A DNA stretch of 64,000 nucleotides, from positions 744,001 to 808,000 of the forward strand of contig OX596336.1 of assembly GCA_951394405.1 (NCBI GenBank), written 5' to 3'. The notes under the pieces were generated by a model. That model was not told the DNA's origin. It was given only the letters and a program-made list of their open reading frames with translations, and did no database searches. This DNA is from Coprinellus micaceus (Eukaryota > Basidiomycota > Agaricomycetes > Agaricales > Psathyrellaceae). Made by a program: the position numbers and the translations under genes. Shown piece after piece: positions 11,960 to 23,568 of the stretch (position 1 is the stretch's first letter; each line of letters opens with the position of its first letter).

Positions 11960-12840
11960 CTGTCAGTCGTTTCAAGCACAAAGGACACCATACTTCTTAC
12001 CGTTCGCCCATCACTCTGCTAAAATCGGTCATGGGCTCCGTGGTTAACCCAAAGAGCTTCCGATATCCTGCCAGTTGTGTACACAACGAGGGGCGCCCCG
12101 GATAAACGTGGCCAAGTGGGAGTTCTGCCGCGAGTCACAGTAACGACGTCGATTCGCCTCAGAGGTACGTGCGTTTGCCCGCGGAGGGTCATCACTGCGG
12201 TAATACCGAAGTTTTCTTGCATCCCATGCTGAACGCAGTCGTGGAGAGGGGGGCCTGGGCTGATGGCGGTCTTTGGCCGTGGGGTTCTATCACCACGGAA
12301 TGAAGTCTTCCCCGACTCAAGCTGGAACGCGAAGAGATGCAGATCAAGGGAGCGATTGAGAAATCAGAGCATTTCGCAAGACGACTTGGGCTGGTAAGAT
12401 TCATGAGTGGTAGCGCTCTTGGGTGTCGCAAAGCTGTTCGAAGCGAGCGGGTTCAAGATGCACATCAGTGCACTGGGCGCCCTTCGAAGCGATCACCTCG
12501 ATCTACGACATGTGATTGCTCGGTCAAACTTCGTTCGTGCACAGCCGCAGTACGGTCAACCCTTTATATGAAGCGGCGCTCTCGCTGAAGTCCGGCTGAA
12601 GTCCCTCCACCCTCTCGATGGCAGCTACCAAGAGTACCTTGCCGCAATATCATTGTGTCGGAGGAAATAAAACAGGGGTATCGTAGCAGACTACAGGTTC
12701 AGGCACCGATACCAGTTGCCATTCAAAGATGTAGGTTGTAACTATATCTACGCCTCTGAAGCTGCGTTATCCTCAAGAAGGGTCCCCTGGGCTAAAGAGG
12801 ACCGTCAGCTGAACATCAGTTGCGGGGGTGCGAGATCTAA
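11960..12840. other. Stretch without a recognised gene
   Basis: Short frames lie on both strands (such as minus 12019-12222 and plus 12337-12588) with no family signal. It is probably the promoter and right flank of the Plavaka element. Confidence 0.45.
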
Positions 12841-12846
12841 ACCTAC

Positions 12847-13584
12847 CGATTTGGATGCAGGCCTCGAGCGAGGCGATGACGAACCTCGCAACTTCGCGGT
12901 TCCCAGCACGGAGGAGCTGTGCCAAGCTAGAGTGTAAGGCTAATGCGTGACGGAAAGATATGCAGCCGGGTTCTTCATCAGCTTGGGTTTCAGATATCAT
13001 AACTCATATTTCTTACCTGCCACATCTAGAGTCCACTGGCCCTGGACGAGGGAGCGCGCGGCGTTGCTGATAGGAAGCAACCTCCCCGTAACAGCACCAA
13101 GAATGTCTGAGAAAATTTTGCGATCAAAGTTAGATACTGTGTGCCCACTCGGTAGAGCGCGGCGACGTACGAGAGGTTAGCTGGATCGAAAGGATCCTCG
13201 TCATGGTGAGAAAGGCCACCCAAAACACCACCAGACCGAGAACATGCAGGAGCTTCCTGAACGACTTCGGTAGATTGAATTTGAGGAAAGGAAGGGCGTC
13301 AGTCGTCACGTGGAGCTTCGCAACGGCGGCGACGATGTTCCAGTCGCTCGCATTGTTGCTATATATTACGGCGGACCTCTTGTTGTCGATAGGAATAATA
13401 ACCCGGGTTCCTTGAAGGATGTGACTGTTTTCCAGGATTGTGCGAGCCTCGCTACGCCTGAGAACGTTGATCATGACCTGGGGGGCGACCCCGGTAAGTT
13501 GGGTGACTGGCACCTTTGGATAGCTTGGAAAACGAACGGGATGAAATCGGACTCCGAAGAGGTCAATTGTGAGTGGAGGACGTA
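12847..13584 (-). CDS. Hypothetical protein, partial multi-exon model
   Basis: Read leftward from 13584 there is a long coding-like frame: DLFGVRFHPVRFPSYPK, QLTGVAPQVMINVLRRSEAR, VIIPIDNKRSAVIYSNNASD, then FRKLLHVLGLVVFWVAFL, which is hydrophobic enough for one membrane span. After an intron whose exact donor I could not fix comes HTVSNFDRKIFSDILGAVTG and ARSLVQGQWTLDVAG, then after a GTAAGA...TTAG intron SSLAQLLRAGNREVARFVI. The acceptor at 13585-13586 shows that an upstream exon exists; a candidate lies at 13629-13892. The style suggests a membrane-associated fungal protein of unknown function. I do not recognise the family; both gene ends are unresolved. Confidence 0.45.
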
Positions 13585-13628
13585 CTTAATGCGAGTAGAA
13601 GAACTGGGCATGTTGCTCCTGTGGTGCC

Positions 13629-14131
13629 TTAGTAGCTCGCTGGCTGGGAGATATGGTGGTGGTACTGGGAGTACGACTTCGAAACACTGTGGTATTTAAA
13701 TGACTTCACGGCCCACAGGAGCCGGGTGCACGAGGGTCGTCGTCCCCACACCTTCAAACTTCCCTCGCACAAATCCAATTCGGTCGCAGCAAGGGGCTGT
13801 TCATTTGGCAATTTAGGACCGAGCTTAGACGTGCCATGATGCTCTCCTCGCCCCGCGCACAGAATGACCGCCACGGCTCGTGCAAAAAACACAAGAACAA
13901 GGCGTGTCCTTAGTCGTGGTCCTTGATCGGCGTCCTCACCGGCCAGCCATACATTGATGACAATGTGAATGCCAGATCTCGAACGATGTTATTGGGCCCC
14001 ATCGCCTGAGCTGTAAATGTCTGAGCAATCAAGGGAACCCAGATCACTTGGCTTCGCAGGGCTCCTTTGTCGGGCTTTGATAGGCCATCACTCCTTAGAC
14101 GCCAGAGAGTTCCGCAACCCAAAACTCGCAC
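13629..14131 (-). other. Possible upstream exons of the 12.8-13.6 kb gene
   Basis: Minus-strand frames 13910-14131 (ALRSQVIWVPLIAQTFTAQA) and 13629-13892 (a hydrophobic VFFARAVAVILCAG run, then LCEGSLKVWGRRPSC) have a coding-like composition. No unambiguous splice joins them to each other or to the downstream frame, so they are noted as candidate exons only. Confidence 0.25.
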
Positions 14132-14439
14132 TCGGTGGAGCGATCAAGGGTTATTGATGAATAGTTTGGGAATTCCAATGGGCGCTGCTGTCAGTTTACG
14201 GAGCCGGATGCAATGGCGCTACGACACCATCGGTCAAGTGCGGGATCAGGTAAGCGCCCATCCTTCCCAAGAGCGAAAGTCGAAGGAGAGTTTGCTCGTC
14301 CTTGCAAATGAGGACCTCGAGTCTTCGAGTTCAACCGGTCCGAATTAGCGGACTTTCGTAGCTGGACGCAGGCTGAGCGAAGCCCCGTGGGGATGGCCAG
14401 CGATTGTCATCCCGCCGTTCGTAGGCTACCCAGCTTACA

Positions 14440-14446
14440 TATAAAG
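14440..14446 (+). promoter_or_regulatory. TATA-like box for the 14.6-kb gene
   Basis: TATAAAG lies 136 bp before the chosen ATG at 14582 on the coding strand. This distance suits a TATA box with a 5' UTR of roughly 100 bases. Confidence 0.35.
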
Positions 14447-14581
14447 GGAGTGGTGCTCTGGGGTACCTGCATTGTCAAACACTCATCCTTCCCATTGGAG
14501 GCGCACCATTCTGCCACTTTCTCTCCTCTTTTATCCACTATACCGGCACTTGTACCATCCTCCCCTTTCTCAACCGTATCG

Positions 14582-15695
14582 ATGATGGAACCGGGGCACG
14601 AGCCCGAAACCCCCACCTCAACCTTGGGACCTTCACTCATGGGAGGGGGAGATCGTGGTGCTCGATTCTCTACGCCAGCGACCATGCCACGGATGCGAGA
14701 GAAGGCAATTGTCGCTACAGCGACCCCGCACTTCCGGGGATCCCATCCGCTCCGCCGCGCCACCCCAGCTCCTCGGCCTCTTTGGGAGTACTCTCCCCCC
14801 CGCACTCGACGAGGGAACGGGATATACTCTCTCCCTCACCAAGCCAGTGGCTCCCCATTTAGGATGATGATCGGGACATCGTCCGCCCTCGGCTCTCCCC
14901 AGTTGCCAGCGACGGTCTGTCCTGCTGATTTGGTCTCGAACGGGGGTCACGGCGACGAGGACACAGCGAATGGTGAGCAGCGATTATTATCTGCAAATTC
15001 AGTAGGGCAAGGCTAACACCGCCCATCCCCTCTCTTGACATCCCTGTCGGCTCTCCGGAAGTGGGTTTGGACGCGACGCCAGCGACCGAAGGTGGTAAGT
15101 TTGAGTGGTACCAGCATAATATCGCAGACTCACCATAGCGTCCAAGGGGCATCCCTTCAACGGAAGTTCCAGCACCACCCGATGAGGGCCGATTTTCACC
15201 AACAGGAACTCGCGAACCGCGCGCTTCGCCGGGCGACGCGAACCAGTCCTTCTTGTACGCCCTATTCTCATTAGCTCCCATGCGATCCCCTGAACTGACA
15301 CCCGGTTAGTTTCTGCACTTGGAAAAAACTTCATTGCATCTTGCGATTTCCCCAAGTTTAATCCCAAACGACCAACGTTCACAAACTTCGACTTACTCAT
15401 GAAGTTAGGAGCGGTGTTTGAGGGCGGCGTCACAAGAACAGACCTCAGGCAGATCTTTCGCCAATGTCGTTGCGGGAATATGCTTTATGCGGACAGGCGT
15501 TCTTATCACAAGTGCGACGGACCTCCACTTCAAACACAGGAGGAAGGGTTTGAACTGGTGCAGGCCTTGCTGGGGATGGAGCGGCATTCGGGGATCCCCC
15601 CTGCCGACTTCAACCTGCTTATCGTCACTTGTGACGACTGCGACCGGTTCTTGATGACCTCTTCGGCTGACTACCACCGTTGCGGTAGCACCTAA
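14582..15695 (+). CDS. Hypothetical protein with paired C-x(1-2)-C...H-x-C motifs
   Basis: A four-exon model, 14582-14972, 15062-15094, 15167-15304 and 15409-15695, sums to 849 bases and keeps one frame (282 residues). The first three exons are low in complexity and rich in Pro, Ser, Thr and Arg, so probably disordered. The last exon holds two related units: CRCGNMLYADRRSYHKC and, 45 residues later, CDDCDRFLMTSSADYHRC. Each has two closely spaced Cys, about ten residues, then (Y/H)HxC, a layout that could bind zinc. I do not recognise a named family. Exon 2 is only 33 bp and is the weakest part; an alternative is a shorter gene starting at 15399. Confidence 0.5.
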
Positions 15696-15997
15696 AGTGA
15701 CCTCGTCCTATTCATTGGCCCATCCCTGGTCACTCACAAGCTCTTTGTTCCGAAACCATGACTCTCCTTAATTACTGCCCATAGTCATTTCCCCAATACC
15801 TTAATTGACAACCTTATTAATTGAAACCTCATTCTTTGACGAATCGTGCCTTGCATGGTAAAAAGCACTACAATCAAGGGTTGGACGGAGGTATGAAGAG
15901 CATAGAGGCGTGAATAAGCGACAACGTGTTTGCGTATGATACATGACGTAGGCGGAGTAATACAACATAACAGTGCACAAGGGGAATTTCGAACAAG

Positions 15998-16568
15998 TCA
16001 AACCTCGGGGACGAGTAAAGAGGGGGCTGGTACGATTCTGGAGACGTCTGGTCGCATATTGTCGGAGTACCACATCTGCAACACTACTGACTGTAGCGCA
16101 GACGGATCACGACTAAACACACTACCTAGTTGCTGTAGCTGATCTTGCGTGAGAGGCGGTTTGGCTGGATCCCCTCCCTGAGCTGATGAAAGTTGACTCG
16201 AGGTTGCGGAGGCTTGAGCTACCGCTCGGTTCAAGGTGGCATGCACCCTGAGGATGCTGACGTTGCGGGATGCCGCCGGTGCGGTGGTGCGAATGCGTCT
16301 CCTTGTATCGTTGAGAGTGACGAGGTGTCCAACCCTGTCGAGGGCCTGAGAAACAAGCACCCCGATTTCGTACTCAACGAGGCTGGTTGCAGCCACGTTA
16401 TCCGTCAGGGAAACGAGGAAAGGATCGCGGGATGCTTCAAAGGGTGACTTTGAACTTTGCCGAGACCTTGAGGTCTGTGGTATCACCGAGATGAGTTACA
16501 CCATACACAATAGAGGCATTGAAATGGGAGACGTGCACCAGCGACGGATTCAACACAGATAGGGCCAT
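15998..16568 (-). pseudogene. Hypothetical gene with an apparent frameshift
   Basis: From ATG 16568 the frame reads a 43-codon stretch including NASIVYGVTHLGDTTDLKVS and ends at TGA near 16444. Another frame takes over at exactly that point and runs EASRDPFLVSLTDNVAATSL to a stop at 15998, rich in Ser and Ala with a QLQQLGSVF helix-like segment. No short intron joins the two frames. A one-base change is the simplest reading, so I call it a pseudogene, but an unseen splice cannot be excluded. Family unknown. Confidence 0.35.
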
Positions 16569-16599
16569 TGGGTGACCTGGTGTTCCTTGAACTCCGTTG

Positions 16600-17490
16600 G
16601 GATGTCAAACGAGAGCTCCCGTTTGAGTGAGTGGAACCTTTGTTAGGGCTCAAGGTTGGGTGGGCCCCTCGTTGTGTTCGACGAGTATCAGGGGCCATTG
16701 GCTGGGGGAGTGCGAGAGATGGGGAGAGTCGGGTCAGGGCAGTGATGTGGTGTGTGATTTATGGAAGCGTCGGAGAAAAAAAAAGTATTACAAACAGAGA
16801 ATCCTGAAGTGGGAGAGAAGGTTCATACGGGGATTTGTCCCCGGTGCTCTTTTGAAGGCGATTCACGACATTCGCAGAGCAACAAGTGTATGCATAATGC
16901 TCCATTGGGCCCTTAACGATACCAAAGCCGGCAGGGAACTCGTTTGGAGTCAGTTTGGGTGCGAGCTTGGAGGACCCAGCCGCGGCCTACGTGAGAGAGT
17001 TGCATTCGGGCCGGCCCCAACCCGCTTGTGGGCGCTGTGCATGCGCGACCTTTTGAGCCTTGTGTCCTTGCAGCCGTCTCATAATCACTCTCGACGTGCG
17101 TTGCCTTGCTTGAAAGCTTGCGTGTTCAGGATTTTACCTGCCAGCTCAAATTTCCTCCCAGCACATAGAAACCCCTATTCACTTGGCTCTGAGTTTGTAC
17201 GAGCCAATCCTTATCGCTGCGATTATCGGTGCAATGATGGCACAGCCCTCGGGCAACAGGCCCTCCCCCTTCCTTACCTGGCTCCGGTAGTTTCTGCATC
17301 GTATGTGGTCCGTATCGGGTAGATGGGGGCATCTGGTGTGTTTTCCTCCTGTCTTGCTACCTCCTGTCCGTCTCATTGACCCCCTGCTGACCCAGAGCGT
17401 TATTCATGTCCGAAAGAAGCCTTCCAAATTCGGTTGTACCAGCACCACGGAATTGAACATACAGTCGCCGGAATTGGTTCTACCTATCGG
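16600..17490. other. Stretch without a supported gene
   Basis: A long plus-strand open frame (16627-17322) exists, but its composition is uneven, it has no recognisable motif, and it overlaps the 5' side of the minus-strand gene to the left. I see no support for coding. Confidence 0.4.
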
Positions 17491-17491
17491 C

Positions 17492-18335
17492 GCCATTCAT
17501 TGGGCGTTTCGCAAGGGAGATATCTATGCACTCTATCGAGACGACCCATCAAAAGACCATGGATCGTTTTACAGGATCTGTAACTGCTCAGTACCCGTCC
17601 CCGAGTATGAATCGCCACTCGAACGTGCTTTGACGCACCTGGTAGAGACGCCTGAGCAGAGAGCATATGCTCCACCAACACGACACTTCCCGACGACTCT
17701 CTATCCTTCGAATTCGACGACGTGCTATAGGCGACCTCTATCAAGCCCATGGCTGGACATCCGTTCAGTGGTGCCATTCGTTGCGCGTTTCGCAAGGAAG
17801 GTTTACAACTGTGCACGTTCCCTGGCTCAATCGACACGAGCCATCAAAAGACCATGGATCGTTTTACAGGATCTGTAACTGCCCAATACCCCCGGGACTG
17901 CATCGCCACGAACGCGCTTTGACGCATGTGGTGGAGGCTCCCAAGCTGAGAGCATACGCTCCGCTGACGACATTCCCCGACGACTCTCTGGCCTTCCGAC
18001 GACGCGCCATAGGTGACCCCTATCAAGCCCACTGTGGCTGGACGTCCGCTCAGTGGTGCCATTCGTTGCGCGTTTCGCAAGGAAGGTTTGGGACGACATG
18101 ACTGTGCACGTTCCCTCGCTATATCGAGTCGAGTCGCCAACAACCATGGATCGTTTTGGAGGATCTGTAACCAATACCCCCTGCATTGCCACTCGGATAC
18201 GTCCTTGACGCATCTGGTCATATGGTCGACCAACGTGACACTGCGCGGTGATCTGGAATTTCGACGACGCGCTATACGTGACCCTCGCGACCGCTATCAA
18301 GCCCTTGACGTTCATTTGAAGTTCAACCATGTTGA
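17492..18335. repeat. Three-copy tandem repeat, period about 281-285 bp
   Basis: The motif GCCATTCGTTGCGCGTTTCG (with small changes) recurs at 17492, 17773 and 18058, and ATGGATCGTTTT recurs once per unit. Units are about 281, 285 and 275 bp and diverged by substitutions and short indels. Open frames cross the units on both strands but shift between units, so it looks like a minisatellite-type array rather than a repeated protein domain. Confidence 0.8.
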
Positions 18336-18339
18336 GCTT

Positions 18340-18795
18340 CTCGTTCGTGCTTACCACCCCGGGGAGGATTCGCTCAACATGGATTTCACTGGGGAGGCAG
18401 ACCTCGACCGTCCTAGAGGTCTCCTCAAACGACCCTCATCTGGGCTTCCCAGTCTCAGCCTCGCGCTTGGACTGTCACCTTGCTGGTTCTTATCACCCTT
18501 CAAAGAAGGTGAGGTTTGTTGCGACTTGGAAGCGGAATGAATTTGCTTCATTTCCGTCTAGCCATCGCTCGAACATACACCACAATCCAGTTACTCTAAG
18601 CGAACGCCACTGCTCTTCTCTCGGGACGCCGGGCTAAACCCTGCAAGCGAGAGGCACCCACCCACCTCATGCCCTTCATCCTGAAGCAGGAGGCTTGGCC
18701 AATCGCACGGCCCTCATCTGAGTGTCTTGGAATGGAGCGCTCAGTGGGTCACCACGAGTTTGAAGTTCGGTTCGACCTTGACCTCGTTCCTTAGT
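18340..18795. other. Stretch without a recognised gene
   Basis: This lies between the tandem repeat and the TATA-like site of the next gene. Only short overlapping frames are present. Confidence 0.4.
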
Positions 18796-18797
18796 CC

Positions 18798-18805
18798 TAT
18801 ATATA
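18798..18805 (+). promoter_or_regulatory. TATA-like box
   Basis: TATATATA is followed about 30 bases later by a CAACAAACACAA-type stretch typical of a fungal 5' UTR. It probably serves the gene running to 22375. Confidence 0.35.
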
Positions 18806-18869
18806 CACCAGGATATGTTCTACAGTCCAGCAACAAACACAATCTACCACCTACACTCCCTATCCTCAG

Positions 18870-21800
18870 ATTTCCCCATCCCTCGCCCTTGCCTCAGCCC
18901 ACTTCCAAATCCCCCTCTGGGTCCGAATCGTGGATCAACGCGGTCACTTTGGCACTCACCCTTCGGGGTCCTGGGGTGCAGGGGAGCCCTTCGATAATGT
19001 ACGTCCACCCCCGTGGTTTTAATCCTTCCAGCGTCATTCTTTTCCAACGTTCTAGCGTCGTTACTAACTATAACCTCCCCAGTTTCGTTATGGGAGCCAA
19101 GGAGCCCCTGGCAATCAGGCTTATGGTCAAGCCCCGGCTGTACGTCTTTTCGGTTGCCTTAATGTCACATCTTCCATGAGACTAACACAAAATCTGTTCA
19201 ACCCACTCCTCTAGAACCAACCGTTGTTGAACCATTGGACGTATGGCGTTAATCCTATGTTTCAAACGGGTCAACAGGCCGGCGCGACGTCTGCGGGGGG
19301 TATGGTGTTTGGAGACACCGGCTTCGAAGCGCATGGCTCAGTTGAGCCTGAAGTATCGTTCGTCCCACCAGTCGAGCAAGATCTCCACCCTCGGTCCAGA
19401 CCAGCCGCTTCGTTTTCCCAGACCCACCATTACCAGGGACCGATAAGCGGGCCTAACCCCTACCTCAACTCTTCTCATCCTTCTTCCGGCGTTGTGAACA
19501 AACCCCCCGTTCCGATGGCCTCGTCAAGCCTGGAGAGTGCACTTGGGGGTCAATCTCGGTCGTTCGGCATCAACAACAACTACGGATCTGCCTCGTACAC
19601 TCACACCGCTCAACTCGCATCCACGTCAAGCACATACCCTTGGTACACCCAGGTTAGTCTCATTGTAAGTAAAAGTGCTATGCTAGGTGATTAATTTTCC
19701 TTTTCAGGCCGTCGGGTCTGGCTACGAGAGCTCGTCGATGAGCCTCGACCAAAATCAACCGGAGTCCCAGTACCCGTCACAGGGCGACAACTTTCGACAG
19801 CAACCCCAGAACGATAGCACCGCCGGACCTATCAACCCAACGCTCACAACGTTCGACTCAATAATGAACTATGAATCAGGAACCAGCTCCTACATGGCTC
19901 AGCCCTCGACATCCGCTCCCACTCAGGCGTCTCCTCAAGCCTCCTACTATGCGACTACGAGCTCCCATGATCCTCTTCTCCTGGAACACCACAACCAGTC
20001 CCATATCTATGATGACGACGGATCGGATATCTCGGAACCGCCCGCGCAGAGAAGGCGGATCGAAGACCCTCACGAACCTCAGTTCGATACTCCCCCCGAC
20101 GAGCAGCGACCAAAAAAGCTGTTCCACCAGCAAGACTTTCAACCTTCGCAGGACCTAATAACCAGCCTCACTGACGCTACGTTGCCTTGCATGGGGCTTC
20201 AGGCAGGTATGGGCTTAGGTGTAACCCGGCGCGACGCCGAGACTGTGACGGAGCTCACAGCACTCCGACAAAACGCTTCTGTCGCGTGGGAGGTGACGAA
20301 GATGAAGCAGGATTTGGAAGAGGGCTGCGTGGAGGTCTTGGCGCGGCCTGAGGAGGAGCGAAGTAGGTCTTCCATCCACTCCTTCGCTTGCTAGGTCTCT
20401 CAATGCTCATTTCCTTCGTATTAGGCGATCTCGTCCGCGACATCATCAACAGGCTGTTCGACCACAAGGTCCGGCCCATCGTGACTCAATTGGTAAGTAG
20501 CCGGAAGGTCGTCTCGAGCCCTCAGGACAGACAAAGCTCATGGCTCTCCCAGGTCTATGAGCGGGTGGAAACGTTTGTTACAGCCGTGGTTACCTTCATC
20601 ATCGACCTCATCAACGACAAAGACTTTTTCAAGATTAAACAGTTCGATAATCTGTATGGGCAACGGACCCTCCTCGTCACCCTCGGCTGGCTGGCCACTT
20701 CTCTGTATGCTTCTCACCTATACCTTCTTCACCCACCTCAGCTCGTGCTTCGGCTAACCTCGCTGACCATGCACTCCCTCATCTTTCCTGACCCCGGCTC
20801 GATGGTGAGTCAACCGCTTTGGGAATCTTCCTTCGACTTTGCTAAAAATTTCTCAAGATCTTACCGGATGTCTACTATGCATACCTCCCCGTCGCGTTCA
20901 AGATGGCATGTACCTTCGCCCTTGGGAAGCATGTGAAGACCATCGCGGCTGGGAAGAGTGCCGGGAACAAGGCTGTGAAACGCGAGGCCAAGCGAATCGC
21001 CAAAGCTCAATCTCAACGTAGTCAAGCTCAAGAGCAATCACAAGCCAACGACACGTCGACCGACGCGCCTCCCACCACCGTTCCTCCCGCAGAACAAGGC
21101 GGAGACCAGGGTAAGCACATATCCATGCTGACGATCGTAGCATTTCTCAGCGAACTCACCTTGCATCGATAGGGAATTCCCAGACAGCGCCTGACGCGTC
21201 TTCGTCTTCGTCGACGGCTCCACAGGTGGCCTCGGCGCCATCCACAGCAGAATCCTCTCAGGGCGCAGCCGATGGGAATGGTGGTGAGTCCTATGGTATG
21301 GCTTTCGGTATGATGTATCCTCATCTCAGTCGCTTATCGCAGCCGGCAATGCAGCGGCCTCAACCTCAACCTCAACCTCGACCGACCCCGAGCCCTCCAC
21401 TTCCAAACCTCGAGCCCGAGCACGTAAAGTGAACACCGCACCTCCCGACCAACCCGAAAACGAAGGCAGCGACTCACCAGTGTCGACGATGCTGAGGAAG
21501 CACGCAGCCGATCAGATCCTTCGCGGCCCTTTCTATGACTTCAAGGCCGCAATCGTGAATTTTGGGAGTTCTTTTCTAATGAAGACGACACAATTCTCAC
21601 ATCGGGCGCTCGATAAGCACTTCGTGGACAAGCAGTCGGGGAAGTCCATCATCCACCATCTCTTCGAGGACCAAGTGCGCCTCCAGGGCGCTGCGATTGA
21701 TGGGAAGCGGGCCGTTCTCTGGCGCACGACCCTCCCCCCCCAGATCTTCGTAGGCTCGTATTCTCTACGCGTTGTCCTCCTCTGACACCTCCCCCAGACC

Positions 21801-22375
21801 GCCGCTGTGTTCCAGTACATGTACAATCACGGTACCCTCGACGTCAAGGCCAAAGATGTGATCGAAGATATGGCGGCGCAGGAAATCATAAAGGTGAAGC
21901 GACGCACCGCAACCAAGGCGATGAGTGCCTGGAAGAACAGTGAAGCGCCCGAGCACGCGATCCTTCATACTCGCCTCGTCGACCTGGCCGGCGTCGAGTC
22001 GGGTGCTTTGGCGAGTACGAACCATGAGTCCTACGCAGGGGACTTCGGTCAAACCTTCAACCCCACCGATACCGATCACCTGAACGTACCGGGTCAGTCA
22101 TACACGCAACGCTATGGTACACAACCAGGTACAGCACTTGATACATGGCACCTCTTCACCTAAGCTGACGGTTTTTTCAACAGCTGCAGAACTTGACGGG
22201 TCAGAGTACGTTTCCGATCTATTGGACATGTGTGAGTCCCTCAAAAATCACACCGTTCCCCAGTGCTTGGTTTAACGCAGGCTCATCTAGTATTCCCTAC
22301 TTTCCTTGGGCCGGCTCCTCCGCCCTCTTCTCCGGCATCTTAGGTGGTTTAGATACGGGTGCTGGTTGTACGTGA
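18870..22375 (+). CDS. Large multi-exon hypothetical protein
   Basis: A consistent chain of exons: about 18870-18999, 19082-19137, 19215-19652, 19708-20362, 20425-20492, 20553-20804, 20858-21110, 21173-21283, 21343-21749, 21798-22092, 22184-22231, 22281-22375. All joins use GT...AG and keep one frame. From the first in-frame Met (19257) it encodes about 859 residues; the true start is unresolved because upstream exons lack an in-frame Met. The N-terminal third is rich in Ser, Gln, Pro and Tyr (disordered, activator-like), then comes RRIEDPHEPQ, a helical block (DLVRDIINRLFDHKV, VYERVETFVTAVVTFI), an Ala/Lys/Arg/Gln/Ser-rich linker, and a second helical block (FKAAIVNFGSSFLMKTTQFS, IIHHLFEDQVRLQG, FQYMYNHGTLDVKAKDV). 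I do not recognise a named domain. It is followed by a DUF6698-like gene on the same strand. Confidence 0.65.
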
Positions 22376-22387
22376 ACATTTCTCTCG

Positions 22388-23560
22388 CAGGACTACACCT
22401 ACCATGCTTTCATGTTCAGCTCGTCGATTCCTCGATTTGCGCCACCTTATGCCATCCTCTTTGTCCTAGCATTCCATAATAGCTATCGCCTCACTTATAT
22501 TTATACGGACTACGTTCAATACAGAGGGTCTCACATTGAAACGACCTCGGGGACACGGCTCGGACCTAGGGCGCCAATCAAGACGAGCCATCAAACTTTG
22601 CCAGCACGGCTTCCTCCTGAACCACCACCACACACAAACGCACATGGAATCGTCCTAGCCACGGGTTGCACCCTCGAAAATCGTTACACTATGGGTATCC
22701 TAATGCCAATTCTTCTTTCCGCAGCGCTTTCGCTAGGTCCATGTCGTCTCCATCACAGCCCACCCTCCCTGCTCTCTGGAGCGTCGGCCTCTCTACTGGG
22801 CCTCGAACGTCCCTTTCCGAGGAAAGAGTATGATTACCATATAACTGTCTTCCCGCCGTGAACCGGGGGTTTTATCGATGGTTCAACCTTCGCGCATGTT
22901 TATCGAGATCGTCCTTGAGAGCCTCATTTCGACCCAAGCACGACCCTGACCGATGTCGCCTCTACCCGAAGCAGTTCGTTCTGTCACACCACTCAATTCC
23001 CATCCAGTCGACCCCTACCACAGGATCGAGCAATGCCGGGACTTCGTTCCTCATAGTGCGCTGAGTCTGCTTATCGACGACACTTGGAGTCCTTCCATGT
23101 TTCTAGGGCGTCTCCCGTCCGCCCGAGTTCCGTATGTGGTGACTCTGTGCGGAACTACGCTCTGTGTGTTCCCAGCAGATCTCGCACGGGACGGGCAAGA
23201 AGAGCCTCGAACAACCTTGTGGTGCATGTGCTTGAACCGATTGGCGTCCCGATCATTTTTGGTTGCGGCAGCCCTTCGTTTCGCCAAAATCCAAGCGTCG
23301 ATAGGCGCCCATTACCCCCAACGTACATTCGATCCCCTTTTGAAACCTTTCTCTGAATCGCTCGACGCCATCAATGCGCTGGTTAGTTAGGAATTCCCCG
23401 TCGTGATGTCCCGCCCTCAATTCACGACTATAAATCCAGTCGTGATACTAGGACTCAATCGCCAACGTTTCGCACCCTCCCCACCCCCCGCCCCTACAGG
23501 CCCGCCAACCCTCACGCAGACTTCCTGCCCCGATTCAACCACGCACACCATCTCGCCCTT
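22388..23560 (+). other. Gap with one weak open frame
   Basis: A 145-codon plus-strand frame at 22953-23390 (VPYVVTLCGTTLCVFPADLA) has a protein-like composition, and 22412-22861 is also open. Neither joins cleanly to the genes on either side. They may be remnants or 5' UTR of the following gene. Confidence 0.25.
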
Positions 23561-23568
23561 CTGTTCCA

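Noticed and set aside
16627..17322. Long plus-strand open frame of 231 codons
   Set aside because: No motif, uneven composition, and no transcription or splice support.
17487..18357. Repeat-domain protein across the 283-bp units
   Set aside because: Frames shift between units and stops occur; the repeat is conserved as DNA, not as codons.
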